A stretch of DNA of 64,000 bases. Origin: an uncultured Pelagibacteraceae bacterium. Lineage in GTDB: Bacteria; Pseudomonadota; Alphaproteobacteria; Pelagibacterales; Pelagibacteraceae. Location of the stretch: contig CACFNI010000003.1 of the NCBI GenBank assembly GCA_902567765.1, forward strand, positions 1 to 64,000, in the 5' to 3' direction. Both the position numbers and the translations under genes were made by a program. Numbering within the stretch: the first letter of the stretch is position 1; every line of letters begins with the position of its first letter. This document shows, piece after piece, positions 53,297 through 61,926 of this stretch. The notes beneath the pieces are model-generated. The model was not told where the DNA came from. It searched no databases and was given only the letters and a program-made list of their open reading frames with translations.

Positions 53297-54244
53297 CTAT
53301 ATCAATTTATCTTTTAGTTCCAAAGCTAACATAAGCTCATTCCACTCTCTTTTTGAAAGCCCTGATTGCTCAATATCTACTTTTTCGCCACTAATTAGCT
53401 TTTGAATGACTTTCTTACCTTTAGAGGAAACTTCCGTACCACCAACTCTATAATCCATAAATGCCTCATAAGTGATTGGAACCCATTTTTTTACTGTATC
53501 CAACATTGCATCAGCGTATGCTCTTATTTCATATTGTGCATGACTGTCTGCTCTTAGTCTTAAAAAATTCATTAAATTTAATAAATCAGTTTTCCAGTAC
53601 CATTGAGTATAAGTATTTAAAGTTAAATTCATTCTTGCAAGTTCTCTGGCTAATCCTTTTTTATTTTCATCAATAGTTGTTCCATCAAATCTTTGATTAA
53701 GCATCTCTTCATAATTTTTGTATGTACGTTCGGCATCATTCTTTAATAATTCCAAAACTTGTTTTGCTTGTTCTCCTTCAATTACTTCTCCTCTTCCCTG
53801 CCTGTTGCTTTGGGACTGTGCAGCTAAGTTTTCAGATGATGGTAAATAAAATTCTTTATCTAAAATTGAGTACCGAGCTGAATATTCATTAACATTTGCA
53901 GTTCTATGTCTTATCCATTGTCGTGCAATAAAAATAGGAAGCTTAACGTGATATTTGATTTCACACATTTCAAATGGAGTGCTGTGCCAATGACGCATTA
54001 AGTATTTTATAAGCCCACTATCTGTCGAAACTTTTTTTGTTCCTTTTCCATAAGAGACTCTTGCGGCTTGTACTATCGATGTATCGTCTCCCATATAATC
54101 TACAACCCTTATGAATCCATGATCAAGTATAGGAATTGCTTCATACAGAATCTTCTCTAATTCGGGAGCAGTAACTCTTTTTGTACTATTTGATTGTGAC
54201 TGTTGATCTTTTATTTCTTGAGCCTGTTCTTTTGTTAATTTCAT
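53297..54244 (-). CDS. thyX: flavin-dependent thymidylate synthase ThyX
   Basis: [15 protein letters not shown] signature; start at [11 protein letters not shown]. Confidence 0.95.
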   Translation of the reverse strand: MKLTKEQAQEIKDQQSQSNSTKRVTAPELEKILYEAIPILDHGFIRVVDYMGDDTSIVQAARVSYGKGTKKVSTDSGLIKYLMRHWHSTPFEMCEIKYHVKLPIFIARQWIRHRTANVNEYSARYSILDKEFYLPSSENLAAQSQSNRQGRGEVIEGEQAKQVLELLKNDAERTYKNYEEMLNQRFDGTTIDENKKGLARELARMNLTLNTYTQWYWKTDLLNLMNFLRLRADSHAQYEIRAYADAMLDTVKKWVPITYEAFMDYRVGGTEVSSKGKKVIQKLISGEKVDIEQSGLSKREWNELMLALELKDKLI

Positions 54245-54376
54245 GAATTTTAAAATTTTATTGTAAGTATTTATATTAATAGGATTCTTTTTCCAACAAA
54301 GAGAAAAAGTAATCTTATACAAATCATTACAACTTATAAGATACGATCGGGCTGGTGATTTTCTTTATAGATGAAA

Positions 54377-55351
54377 TTATTTAAATAATTTTAAGTTATT
54401 TTTATACCAATCTATAGTAACTTCTAAGGCCTTGCCTAGAGTCCATAAAGGTTTCCACCCAAGTTCTCTATTTATTTTACTATAATTTAATTTTTGCCTT
54501 TTTATCTCTATTCTAGTGGTGTTGTCTAAAATTTTGGGTTTTAAAGCATTATTTTTAATTTTTTGAACAATAAGTTTCACAAGTTGTAAAACTGTCAGAT
54601 TTTCTTTTGATCCTAAATTATAAATGTATAGTTTCTTTTTTTTTTTAAGCATTTCTTTCATTAATAAAACATAAGCTCTAGAAACATCATCAACGTATAT
54701 ATAATCCCTAATTAACTTTCCATTAGATCTCAAAACAGACTTTTTATTTTTTAATGATGATATAATCACATGCGGCACTAATCTATTCATGTTATAATCA
54801 CCTGGTCCATAAATATTTCCAGACCTAATAATTCCTACTCTCAAACCATAAGTTTTTACATAACTTTGACATACAAGATCAGATGCTGATTTAGATACAT
54901 CATAAGGAAAATCTCCCTTTAATTGATGATCTTCAAAATATTCTTTTTCTTTCAGTTCTCCATAAGCTTTATCAGAGGAGCTATATATGAAAACTATATT
55001 CTTATTTAAATTTCTTATAGCCTCCAAAATATTAATTGTTCCATCTATATTGCATTCGAAAGTTTCTATGGGACTTTTATAAGCATCAATTACTTGAGTC
55101 ACTGCGCCAAGATGGAAAACAGTTCCAATCTTTTTATTTTTCATTAACTTAAATAATGCTTTATATTTTTTAAAGTCTCCTCTAATGACCTTCAGGTTTT
55201 TGCTTTTTAATTTAAGGGTTGAAATTTTTTTTTTGTTACTGCTCCTATCTAACAAAAATACTTTATTTTTTTTATCTAATAATAATTGTTTAATTACGGA
55301 TCTACCTAATATTCCAAAACCCCCAGTGACTAGTATATTTTTTATATTCAT
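54377..55351 (-). CDS. NAD-dependent sugar epimerase/dehydratase, possibly CDP-glucose 4,6-dehydratase (RfbG)-like
   Basis: SDR extended GGFGILG; PIETFECNIDGTINILEAIR, SSDKAYGE, YDVSKSASD, RSGNIYGPGDYNMNRLVPHVI. Confidence 0.8.
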   Translation of the reverse strand: MNIKNILVTGGFGILGRSVIKQLLLDKKNKVFLLDRSSNKKKISTLKLKSKNLKVIRGDFKKYKALFKLMKNKKIGTVFHLGAVTQVIDAYKSPIETFECNIDGTINILEAIRNLNKNIVFIYSSSDKAYGELKEKEYFEDHQLKGDFPYDVSKSASDLVCQSYVKTYGLRVGIIRSGNIYGPGDYNMNRLVPHVIISSLKNKKSVLRSNGKLIRDYIYVDDVSRAYVLLMKEMLKKKKKLYIYNLGSKENLTVLQLVKLIVQKIKNNALKPKILDNTTRIEIKRQKLNYSKINRELGWKPLWTLGKALEVTIDWYKNNLKLFK

Positions 55352-56070
55352 TAAGAAAAATAACTTGTTAAAATTGCTTTGAAAATCATACTTCCATCTT
55401 TTAAAGCCCTAAGCTTTTTTCCTTCTTTAAATGATCTTGGATAATATTCAACTTTATATTCTTTGATTAAATGACTTAGTTTAGCGAATTTGCATAATAC
55501 CTCAAATTCAAAATCAAAACCATTAGTGCTGATTTTTAATTTATCGTATATTTCTCTCTTAAAAATCTTTGTAGCACAGGCCGAATCTGAAAGGTTTATC
55601 TTGTAAAGTAAATTTATTAGCTTTGTGAGAACAATCACACCATATAAGTTTTTTTTATATATAAATCTGTTATTTTCCCCAAATCTACTACCACATAAAA
55701 AATCAATTTTTTTGTCGCTTTCAATTATTTTGTGACCTTTTATTAAATCTTCAATTAAATATTCATCTAAATCAAAAATAATAATATATTTATTAGTAGA
55801 GCTAGATATCGCTTTCTTAATAGAACCGCCCTTTCCAAGATTCTTTTCATTATATATAAATTTTAAATTCTTATGTTGTTCTAGCTCTAATTTTTTTAAA
55901 ATTTCTGTTGTTCCATCATTAGAACAGTTATCACAAAAAATTACTTCATTTTTGAAAGGGAGGTTTTTTAAAGCTTCGAGGAAAGAACCAATTTTTTTCT
56001 CTAATAATGGTTTCTCATTATAATAACAACATACTATTGAGTATGAAATTTCATCCATTAAATTTATCAA
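55351..56070 (-). CDS. family 2 glycosyltransferase
   Basis: EVIFCDNCSNDGTTEIL, NLGKGGSIKKAI, IIIFDLDEYL. Confidence 0.88.
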   Translation of the reverse strand: MINLMDEISYSIVCCYYNEKPLLEKKIGSFLEALKNLPFKNEVIFCDNCSNDGTTEILKKLELEQHKNLKFIYNEKNLGKGGSIKKAISSSTNKYIIIFDLDEYLIEDLIKGHKIIESDKKIDFLCGSRFGENNRFIYKKNLYGVIVLTKLINLLYKINLSDSACATKIFKREIYDKLKISTNGFDFEFEVLCKFAKLSHLIKEYKVEYYPRSFKEGKKLRALKDGSMIFKAILTSYFS

Positions 56071-57262
56071 TAAATTTTAAAATTAAACTATGTATAGTTT
56101 TGATATTATTTATTTTTAACCCTTGATGACATCCAATTAAAATCCCATTCTTCATAATATAATCAGCATTTTTTAAAGAATTAATTTTATTTTTTTTTGA
56201 TATTAAATAGCTAAATCCAGGATGTCTTAAAATGTTCCCACTGAAAATCGGCCTTGTTTGAACTAAATTTTTTTCAAGATAAATCTGTAACTTTTTTCTG
56301 TTAAAGTACTTATTTTCTTTGATTATAATTGGGTAGGCTAAAAAGTTTGTTGATACATTTTTTAGTAATTTTGGAGTTATGAAAAATTTTTTAAACTTTT
56401 TAAAAAAATTTAAATGCATAAAAAAATACTTATTTCTTAAAGAAGAAAACTTTCTAAATTTCTTTAATTGCTCAAGACCAAAAGAGGCGCTTATTTCTGA
56501 GGGCTCAAAGTTATAACCAATATCTTGAAAAACAAATTTTTTATCATAATCATAACCTTTAAGTTTTATATTTAATCTTTTATTTATATTTTCAGAGTCT
56601 TTAATTAAAGACGAAGCTCTACCCCAGCTTCTTAAAATTTTTGCTTGTAAATAATATTTTTTGTCATTTGTTAAAAGGATTCCTCCATTACCTGCACAGC
56701 TAATGACATGTGAACCATAAAAACTTGTTATTGAAATATCGCTATATGAACCGGTCGTTTTTGTTCCTATTTTTGCACCCATTGTGTCTGCAGAGTCCTC
56801 TATAATTTTAAGTCTATGTTTTTTTGCAATTTTTTTAATTTCGCTCCAATTTGGAATGTTTCCAATTAAGTTTGGAATTAATAAAGCTTTAGTTTTTTTT
56901 GTTATTTTTTTTTCTAATAACTTTGTATCAATTTGTAGAGTTTCTACCTCAACATCCACGAATATAGGTTTTAAATTATTCAGAACTATTGAAGATACTG
57001 CAGTACCAAAATTTAATCCTGGTGTTATAACTTCGCTATTCTTTGGTAAGTTTAAAACTTTTAGCGCTAAAATTAGTGCCGAGGTTCCTGAGTTAACCAT
57101 TAACCCATACTTTTTAGAAAAAAATTTACAAATTTTCTTTTCAAATGAACCAACATTAAAACCCATTTGTGTTGTTTTTTTTAAAGTTTTTAGAACTGCA
57201 TTTATTTCTTCATTTCCATAGATATTCTTTCCATAAGAAATGAAATTTTTTTTTATACCCAT
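56051..57262 (-). CDS. DegT/DnrJ-family PLP enzyme with Lys-to-His active-site signature (RfbH/E1-like 3-dehydrase)
   Basis: MVNSGTSALILAL, EDSADTMGAKIG, SFYGSHVISCAGNGG where the PLP-Lys position reads His (codon about 56708-56710). Confidence 0.82.
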   Translation of the reverse strand: MGIKKNFISYGKNIYGNEEINAVLKTLKKTTQMGFNVGSFEKKICKFFSKKYGLMVNSGTSALILALKVLNLPKNSEVITPGLNFGTAVSSIVLNNLKPIFVDVEVETLQIDTKLLEKKITKKTKALLIPNLIGNIPNWSEIKKIAKKHRLKIIEDSADTMGAKIGTKTTGSYSDISITSFYGSHVISCAGNGGILLTNDKKYYLQAKILRSWGRASSLIKDSENINKRLNIKLKGYDYDKKFVFQDIGYNFEPSEISASFGLEQLKKFRKFSSLRNKYFFMHLNFFKKFKKFFITPKLLKNVSTNFLAYPIIIKENKYFNRKKLQIYLEKNLVQTRPIFSGNILRHPGFSYLISKKNKINSLKNADYIMKNGILIGCHQGLKINNIKTIHSLILKFIDKFNG

Positions 57263-57945
57263 GGCGCATTACCTTTCTTAAATAAATCATTTAAGAAATT
57301 TTTATCTCTTAGAGTATCAATAGGATGCCAAAAACCTTCATGTTTAAATGCCATAAGCTCTCCATCTTTTGATAAATTCTCTAATGGTTCTCTTTCAAAA
57401 ATACAGTCTTCTTTATCGTTTATATAATTAAAAACTTTTTTATTTAATACAAAAAATCCTCCGTTAATCCAACCTTCTGACAAGAAATCTTTTTCTTTAA
57501 ATTTTATTACTTTATCGTCTTTTAATGTTATGTGGCCAAATCTTGGTATGGGTCTTACTGCAGTTAAGGTTGCAATTTTGTTATTTTTTTTATGAAAAGA
57601 TAATAATTCATTAATGTTAACATTTGAAAGTCCATCCCCATATGTCATAAAAAAATTTTCATCATCATTTATAAATTCTTTAATTTTTTTAATTCTTGCT
57701 GCAGTTTGCGTATTTAAACCAGTATCAACAACTTGAATATTTTGCTCGTTTAAAAAATATTTCTCAATATTGTCTTTTTTATATCCTGCACAAATAACAA
57801 CTTTATCAAAATTAAATTTTCTAAAATGTTTTACAATATGTGAGATTATTGGATCTTCCCCAATTTTGATCATAGGTTTTGGAAGTTGATGAGTTTCTTC
57901 CGCCAATCTCGTCCCGAAACCTCCAGCTAATATAACAACTTTCAT
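57253..57945 (-). CDS. glucose-1-phosphate cytidylyltransferase-like nucleotidyltransferase
   Basis: VVILAGGFGTRLAEETHQLPKPMIKIGEDPIISHIVKHF. Confidence 0.85.
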   Translation of the reverse strand: MKVVILAGGFGTRLAEETHQLPKPMIKIGEDPIISHIVKHFRKFNFDKVVICAGYKKDNIEKYFLNEQNIQVVDTGLNTQTAARIKKIKEFINDDENFFMTYGDGLSNVNINELLSFHKKNNKIATLTAVRPIPRFGHITLKDDKVIKFKEKDFLSEGWINGGFFVLNKKVFNYINDKEDCIFEREPLENLSKDGELMAFKHEGFWHPIDTLRDKNFLNDLFKKGNAPWV

Positions 57946-57956
57946 TTAATTTTTAT

Positions 57957-59342
57957 TTACTTAACTTTTTGTTTTATTTTTGTATATAAAAAATTTAAGC
58001 CATATCCAAAAAAAATAGAAAAAAATATCTGATTTGTGACCATATATCTCCCTGTTCCTACCCAACCAAGTGCTGCAACAAAATATAAACAAATTAATAC
58101 AACGAAAAATGCAATTTTTTTTTCAAAAGAATTACCTTTTAGTAAAATTAAAATAAATCCTATTAAAGAAATAAGATAAATAAAAAATGAATAAATGATT
58201 TTATATTTTTGATATTTGTCAAAGTCTGGCAAGGACCAATATCTCTCAACAGTTTTATCATTTAAATATTCTGATTTTACTGCATCAACTGAAAATACAA
58301 GTGCCTGAAATGATTTCCAAATATGATATTTTGCGTAGAAAAAATAATTGTCCTTTAATAGATTTAAAAAATATCTATTTTTATACTTATAAACTTTTCT
58401 TACATCTTCGTAATTGTCCAAGTTAATATTATTTTCTTTTTTCCAATCATTTAAATCTATTTGTTTTTTTTTTTCAGCTTCTTCAGCGTTAATTTTCAAT
58501 TTATTAGATATAAGTTTTGTAGCTACATAGTGCCAATGTATTGTTAGTTGATGGAATGGCATCAGATAAAAAACTTTACTTTGCTTATAGTTAGAGTAAC
58601 CCACAAAAGATAAAATGATAAAATATCCAATGAAAATATATAAAGTAGGAACAAAAATTTTATTTTTGAGATAAATCAATAAATAAAAAAGTACAGGTAA
58701 TATTAGATAAATTGAAACATTTCTTTGCATATACATTACTCCAATAAACAATCCTAAAAAAAAATAGGAGTAATTTTTTCTTTTTTCCTGAAAAAAAAAT
58801 GAGAAAAATAATAAAAGCAAACTAAGGTATAATGATTCGGTCCAATAAGATGAATGATACTGAATTATATTTGGCTCTAGTGACAAAAATAAAATGATAA
58901 ATGCTACAGTAGACTTTGATTGTAACTTATTAACTATTTTTTTATAAAATAAAAACAAGCAAAAATAATAAAAAAGTGATTGTATTAATGGTATACCAAC
59001 TTTATAGTTTTTAAGTTTATAATCTCCATCTTCATTTTTTATTTCTTCATTTATTAAAATATAATAAATTGCAATTAATCTAGGATAAAGAAATGATCTA
59101 GTATATTCTGCTCCTGACTCCGTTATTGTTTTGCCACTTTTTATATCTGATTTAAATTTATGAGCATCCTTCCAATAAGCATTTATATCTGTTCTTAAAA
59201 TGTGATGGGTTTTTCCACCGTTGCTATTTATAAAATATTTATCAAATTTAATAGTATCATAAAAAGAATTGTAAATTGAATAAACTAATCCAATTATCAA
59301 AAAAAAATAAACTAGATTTTCAGATTTTATTTTATTTTCCAT
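57957..59342 (-). CDS. Multi-TM GT-C-like membrane protein
   Basis: About 10 TM with a large hydrophilic loop; glycan-cluster context. Confidence 0.55.
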   Translation of the reverse strand: MENKIKSENLVYFFLIIGLVYSIYNSFYDTIKFDKYFINSNGGKTHHILRTDINAYWKDAHKFKSDIKSGKTITESGAEYTRSFLYPRLIAIYYILINEEIKNEDGDYKLKNYKVGIPLIQSLFYYFCLFLFYKKIVNKLQSKSTVAFIILFLSLEPNIIQYHSSYWTESLYLSLLLLFFSFFFQEKRKNYSYFFLGLFIGVMYMQRNVSIYLILPVLFYLLIYLKNKIFVPTLYIFIGYFIILSFVGYSNYKQSKVFYLMPFHQLTIHWHYVATKLISNKLKINAEEAEKKKQIDLNDWKKENNINLDNYEDVRKVYKYKNRYFLNLLKDNYFFYAKYHIWKSFQALVFSVDAVKSEYLNDKTVERYWSLPDFDKYQKYKIIYSFFIYLISLIGFILILLKGNSFEKKIAFFVVLICLYFVAALGWVGTGRYMVTNQIFFSIFFGYGLNFLYTKIKQKVK

Positions 59343-59396
59343 TTTTAAAGAATTTTAAATTTATTAAACAATTGTTTAAATTTATCTAACTATGTA

Positions 59397-59402
59397 TATA
59401 AT
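59397..59402 (+). promoter_or_regulatory. Putative -10 box of tmRNA
   Basis: TATAAT just upstream of tmRNA with TTGTTT at 59372-59377 (spacer 17-19 nt depending on register). Confidence 0.4.
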
Positions 59403-59412
59403 AGTAATGTTG

Positions 59413-59667
59413 GGTTTCCAACTATGACGATAAACGAATTTCGTAATAACCATTACGGACGTGGGGGCAGTACCCACCACCTCCACCAATTAAAACTATT
59501 GGGGGTGAATTAGGATCGACGGATGTCTAAAAGTTATTCTTTCGTTCGGTATTGTTCCGCCGAAACGGGCTAAATTATAATTGCAAATGATAAATTTGCT
59601 CTTGCTGCTTAATTAATTTATTAATTAAGTAACGGGGTTTTGGGGCACCTGGCAACAGAACGCCCCT
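59413..59667 (+). ncRNA. ssrA: Permuted two-piece transfer-messenger RNA (alpha type)
   Basis: 3' acceptor piece first, ending CACCTCC-A-CCA (59478-59488); then spacer ATTAAAACTATT; then 5' coding piece GGGGGTGAATTAGGATCGACGG (59501-). Acceptor stem GGGGGUG/CACCUCC (7 bp), T-stem GTGGG/CCCAC, P2 pairing AATAAC (59445-59450)/GTTATT (59533-59538). Tag ORF GCA AAT GAT AAA TTT GCT CTT GCT GCT TAA (59583-59612) = ANDKFALAA*. 3' end GGCACCTGGCAACAGAACGCCCC. Confidence 0.93.
59644..59667 (+). repeat. 24-bp direct repeat, copy 1 (inside tmRNA 3' end)
   Basis: GGCACCTGGCAACAGAACGCCCCT, identical to 59857-59880. Confidence 0.97.
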
Positions 59668-59683
59668 TTTGATATGAATTAAT

Positions 59684-59857
59684 ATGAAAAATTTTAACAA
59701 TAATCAGAAAATTATATTGATAGGTATTATTGCTGTCTTTTTAATGTTTGTTGTTTATAACTTTTTTTTATCACCATTTGCTCAATGTGTGTCTGGGGCA
59801 GACAAATACATGGAAAAAGAAAAAGCAAAAGTTCTGTGTGGAAAGAAAGCACAATAG
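59684..59857 (+). CDS. 57-aa membrane protein between tmRNA 3'-end repeats
   Basis: Manual translation MKNFNNNQKIILIGIIAVFLMFVVYNFFLSPFAQCVSGADKYMEKEKAKVLCGKKAQ*; one TM, two Cys; absent from the ORF track. Confidence 0.6.
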   Translation: MKNFNNNQKIILIGIIAVFLMFVVYNFFLSPFAQCVSGADKYMEKEKAKVLCGKKAQ

Positions 59858-59880
59858 GCACCTGGCAACAGAACGCCCCT
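59857..59880 (+). repeat. 24-bp direct repeat, copy 2 (tmRNA 3'-end duplicate)
   Basis: GGCACCTGGCAACAGAACGCCCCT, 213 bp downstream of copy 1; begins on the last base of the small ORF stop and ends 7 nt before the next ATG. Confidence 0.97.
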
Positions 59881-59887
59881 ATAAAAA

Positions 59888-61192
59888 ATGAATTCATTTA
59901 AAACTATTTCTGGCTGGGGAGGATATCCTAAAACAAATTCAGAGGTCATATCACCTAGAAATATTGATGAATATAAAATAAATTTAAAAAAAACATTTAT
60001 TGCTAGGGGAAAAGGTCGTAGCTATGGAGATAGCGCTAATTATAAAACTGTCCTTCAAACAAGTTTTTTAGATAAAATTATCCACTTCGATAAAATAAAT
60101 GGTTTAATAACTTGCGAAGCAGGAATTACTATTAAGAAAATCTTAGAAAATATTGTTCCAACGGGATGGTTCATACCCGTTTCACCTGGTACAAGCTTTG
60201 CTACACTTGGAGGATCCATAGCTAGTGATGTGCATGGAAAAAATCATCATAGATCAGGTTCATTTGGAGAACATGTAAAAGATATTAAAATAATGTTGGG
60301 CAATGGAAATATTGAAAATATCTCTACTGAAAATAACTCTGATTTGTTTTACGCGACATGTGGAGGAATGGGATTGACCGGCGTTATTCTCTCAGCCACT
60401 ATAAAATTAATTTCAATAAAATCATCGCAAATAATTCAAACAGAACTAAAATCGAAATCATTAGAAGACACCTGTTCAATTTTTGAAGAAAATGATAAAG
60501 CTCAATATAGTGTTGCGTGGCTTGATTGCTTTGCAGAAGAAAAATCTATTGGCAAAGGCATAATAACATTAGGTGAACACAGTGAAAAAGGAAATTTAAA
60601 TTTTAATATTAAAAGAAAAGTTAATATATCTAAAAATTTCCCTTCATTTGTTTTAAATAAGTATTCTATATCAATATTTAATAAACTTTATTATGCATAT
60701 CATAAAAATAATAGAAAAAGATTGGTGCATTTATTTGATTATTTCTATCCATTAGATAAGATTAATAATTGGAATCGACTTTATGGAAAAAATGGTTTTA
60801 TTCAATATCAGTTTGTAATCCCAAATGATCAGATAGTTAAAAATCTTAAGCTTATATTTAAAAAAATTTCTGAATTTGGAATTAACCCTTTTTTAGGTGT
60901 ATTGAAAAAATTTGGAAAACAGAACGATAATTTATTATCATTCCCGATGTCAGGATATACATTAGCCATGGATATCAAAATAGATAAAAAATTATTTAAA
61001 AGTATTGAAGAGCTTGATAAGGTTGTGGCTAACTTAGGAGGAAGAATTTATTTAACAAAAGACTCTTTGATGAAAGAAGAAATATTTAAAAATAGTTATA
61101 CAAAATGGAAACAATTCGAAAAAATTAGAGAAAAATATGGTGCTATTAATAGATTTCGTTCTGATCAATCATTAAGACTAGGTTTAAAATGA
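59888..61192 (+). CDS. DprE1-like FAD-dependent decaprenylphosphoryl-ribose oxidase
   Basis: FAD-binding GKGRSYGDSANY, PVSPGTSFATLGGSIASDVHGKNHHRSGSFGEHV; C-terminal FLGVLKKFGKQNDNLLSFPMSGYTLAMDIKI. Confidence 0.87.
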   Translation: MNSFKTISGWGGYPKTNSEVISPRNIDEYKINLKKTFIARGKGRSYGDSANYKTVLQTSFLDKIIHFDKINGLITCEAGITIKKILENIVPTGWFIPVSPGTSFATLGGSIASDVHGKNHHRSGSFGEHVKDIKIMLGNGNIENISTENNSDLFYATCGGMGLTGVILSATIKLISIKSSQIIQTELKSKSLEDTCSIFEENDKAQYSVAWLDCFAEEKSIGKGIITLGEHSEKGNLNFNIKRKVNISKNFPSFVLNKYSISIFNKLYYAYHKNNRKRLVHLFDYFYPLDKINNWNRLYGKNGFIQYQFVIPNDQIVKNLKLIFKKISEFGINPFLGVLKKFGKQNDNLLSFPMSGYTLAMDIKIDKKLFKSIEELDKVVANLGGRIYLTKDSLMKEEIFKNSYTKWKQFEKIREKYGAINRFRSDQSLRLGLK

Positions 61193-61926
61193 AAAAGATA
61201 TTAATTTTAGGAGCAACCTCTGCAATTGCTGAAAGTTGTGCAAAAATATGGGCCAGAAAAGGTGCAAGTCTATTTTTAGTTGGAAGAAATGAGGAAAAAT
61301 TAAATAAATTAAATTCTGATTTGAAATTAAATGGATCCAAAGAAATTTTTTCTTATTTAATGAATTTAAACACAATTGAAGAGCATAAAAAAATGTTAGA
61401 CATAGCACAAAATAAACTTGGCGATTTAAATATAATACTAATTGCTTATGGAAATTTACCTAATCAGGAAAATTGTGAGGAAGATGTGTCATCTACTTTA
61501 GATGAAATAAAAACAAATGCAATTTCTACAATTGCTCTTTTAACTGAAATATCGAAAAGATTATCAAAGAAAAAATCTGGAACAATTGCAGTAATTACCT
61601 CTGTAGCTGGAGATAGAGGTAGGGCTAGTAATTATGTTTATGGTAGTGCAAAAGCAATGGTAAGTACTTTTTTATCTGGTCTTAGACAAAGACTTGATAA
61701 GAGCAATATTTCTGTCGTAGATATAAAACCAGGATTCATTGATACTCCAATGACAAAAAATTATAAAAAAAATTTCCTATGGTCGTCCCCAGAAAAAATT
61801 TCTCCTAAAATTGTAAAAGCAATTGATAATGGAGAAAGTGAAATTTATGTTCCATCTTTCTGGAAAATAATTATGTTGGTTATAAAGTATATACCAGGCT
61901 TTATTTATAAAAAAATTCGCTTGTGA
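61189..61926 (+). CDS. DprE2-like short-chain dehydrogenase
   Basis: LGATSAIAESCAKIWA, TSVAGDRGRASNYVYGSAKAMVSTFLSGLRQRL; overlaps the dprE1-like gene. Confidence 0.85.
   Translation: MKKILILGATSAIAESCAKIWARKGASLFLVGRNEEKLNKLNSDLKLNGSKEIFSYLMNLNTIEEHKKMLDIAQNKLGDLNIILIAYGNLPNQENCEEDVSSTLDEIKTNAISTIALLTEISKRLSKKKSGTIAVITSVAGDRGRASNYVYGSAKAMVSTFLSGLRQRLDKSNISVVDIKPGFIDTPMTKNYKKNFLWSSPEKISPKIVKAIDNGESEIYVPSFWKIIMLVIKYIPGFIYKKIRL

Noticed and set aside
59364-59379. 16-bp perfect palindrome TTAAACAATTGTTTAA over the tmRNA -35 region
   Set aside because: A/T-dominated palindromes of this length are expected a few times per 64 kb at this composition; no second copy seen in a related promoter.
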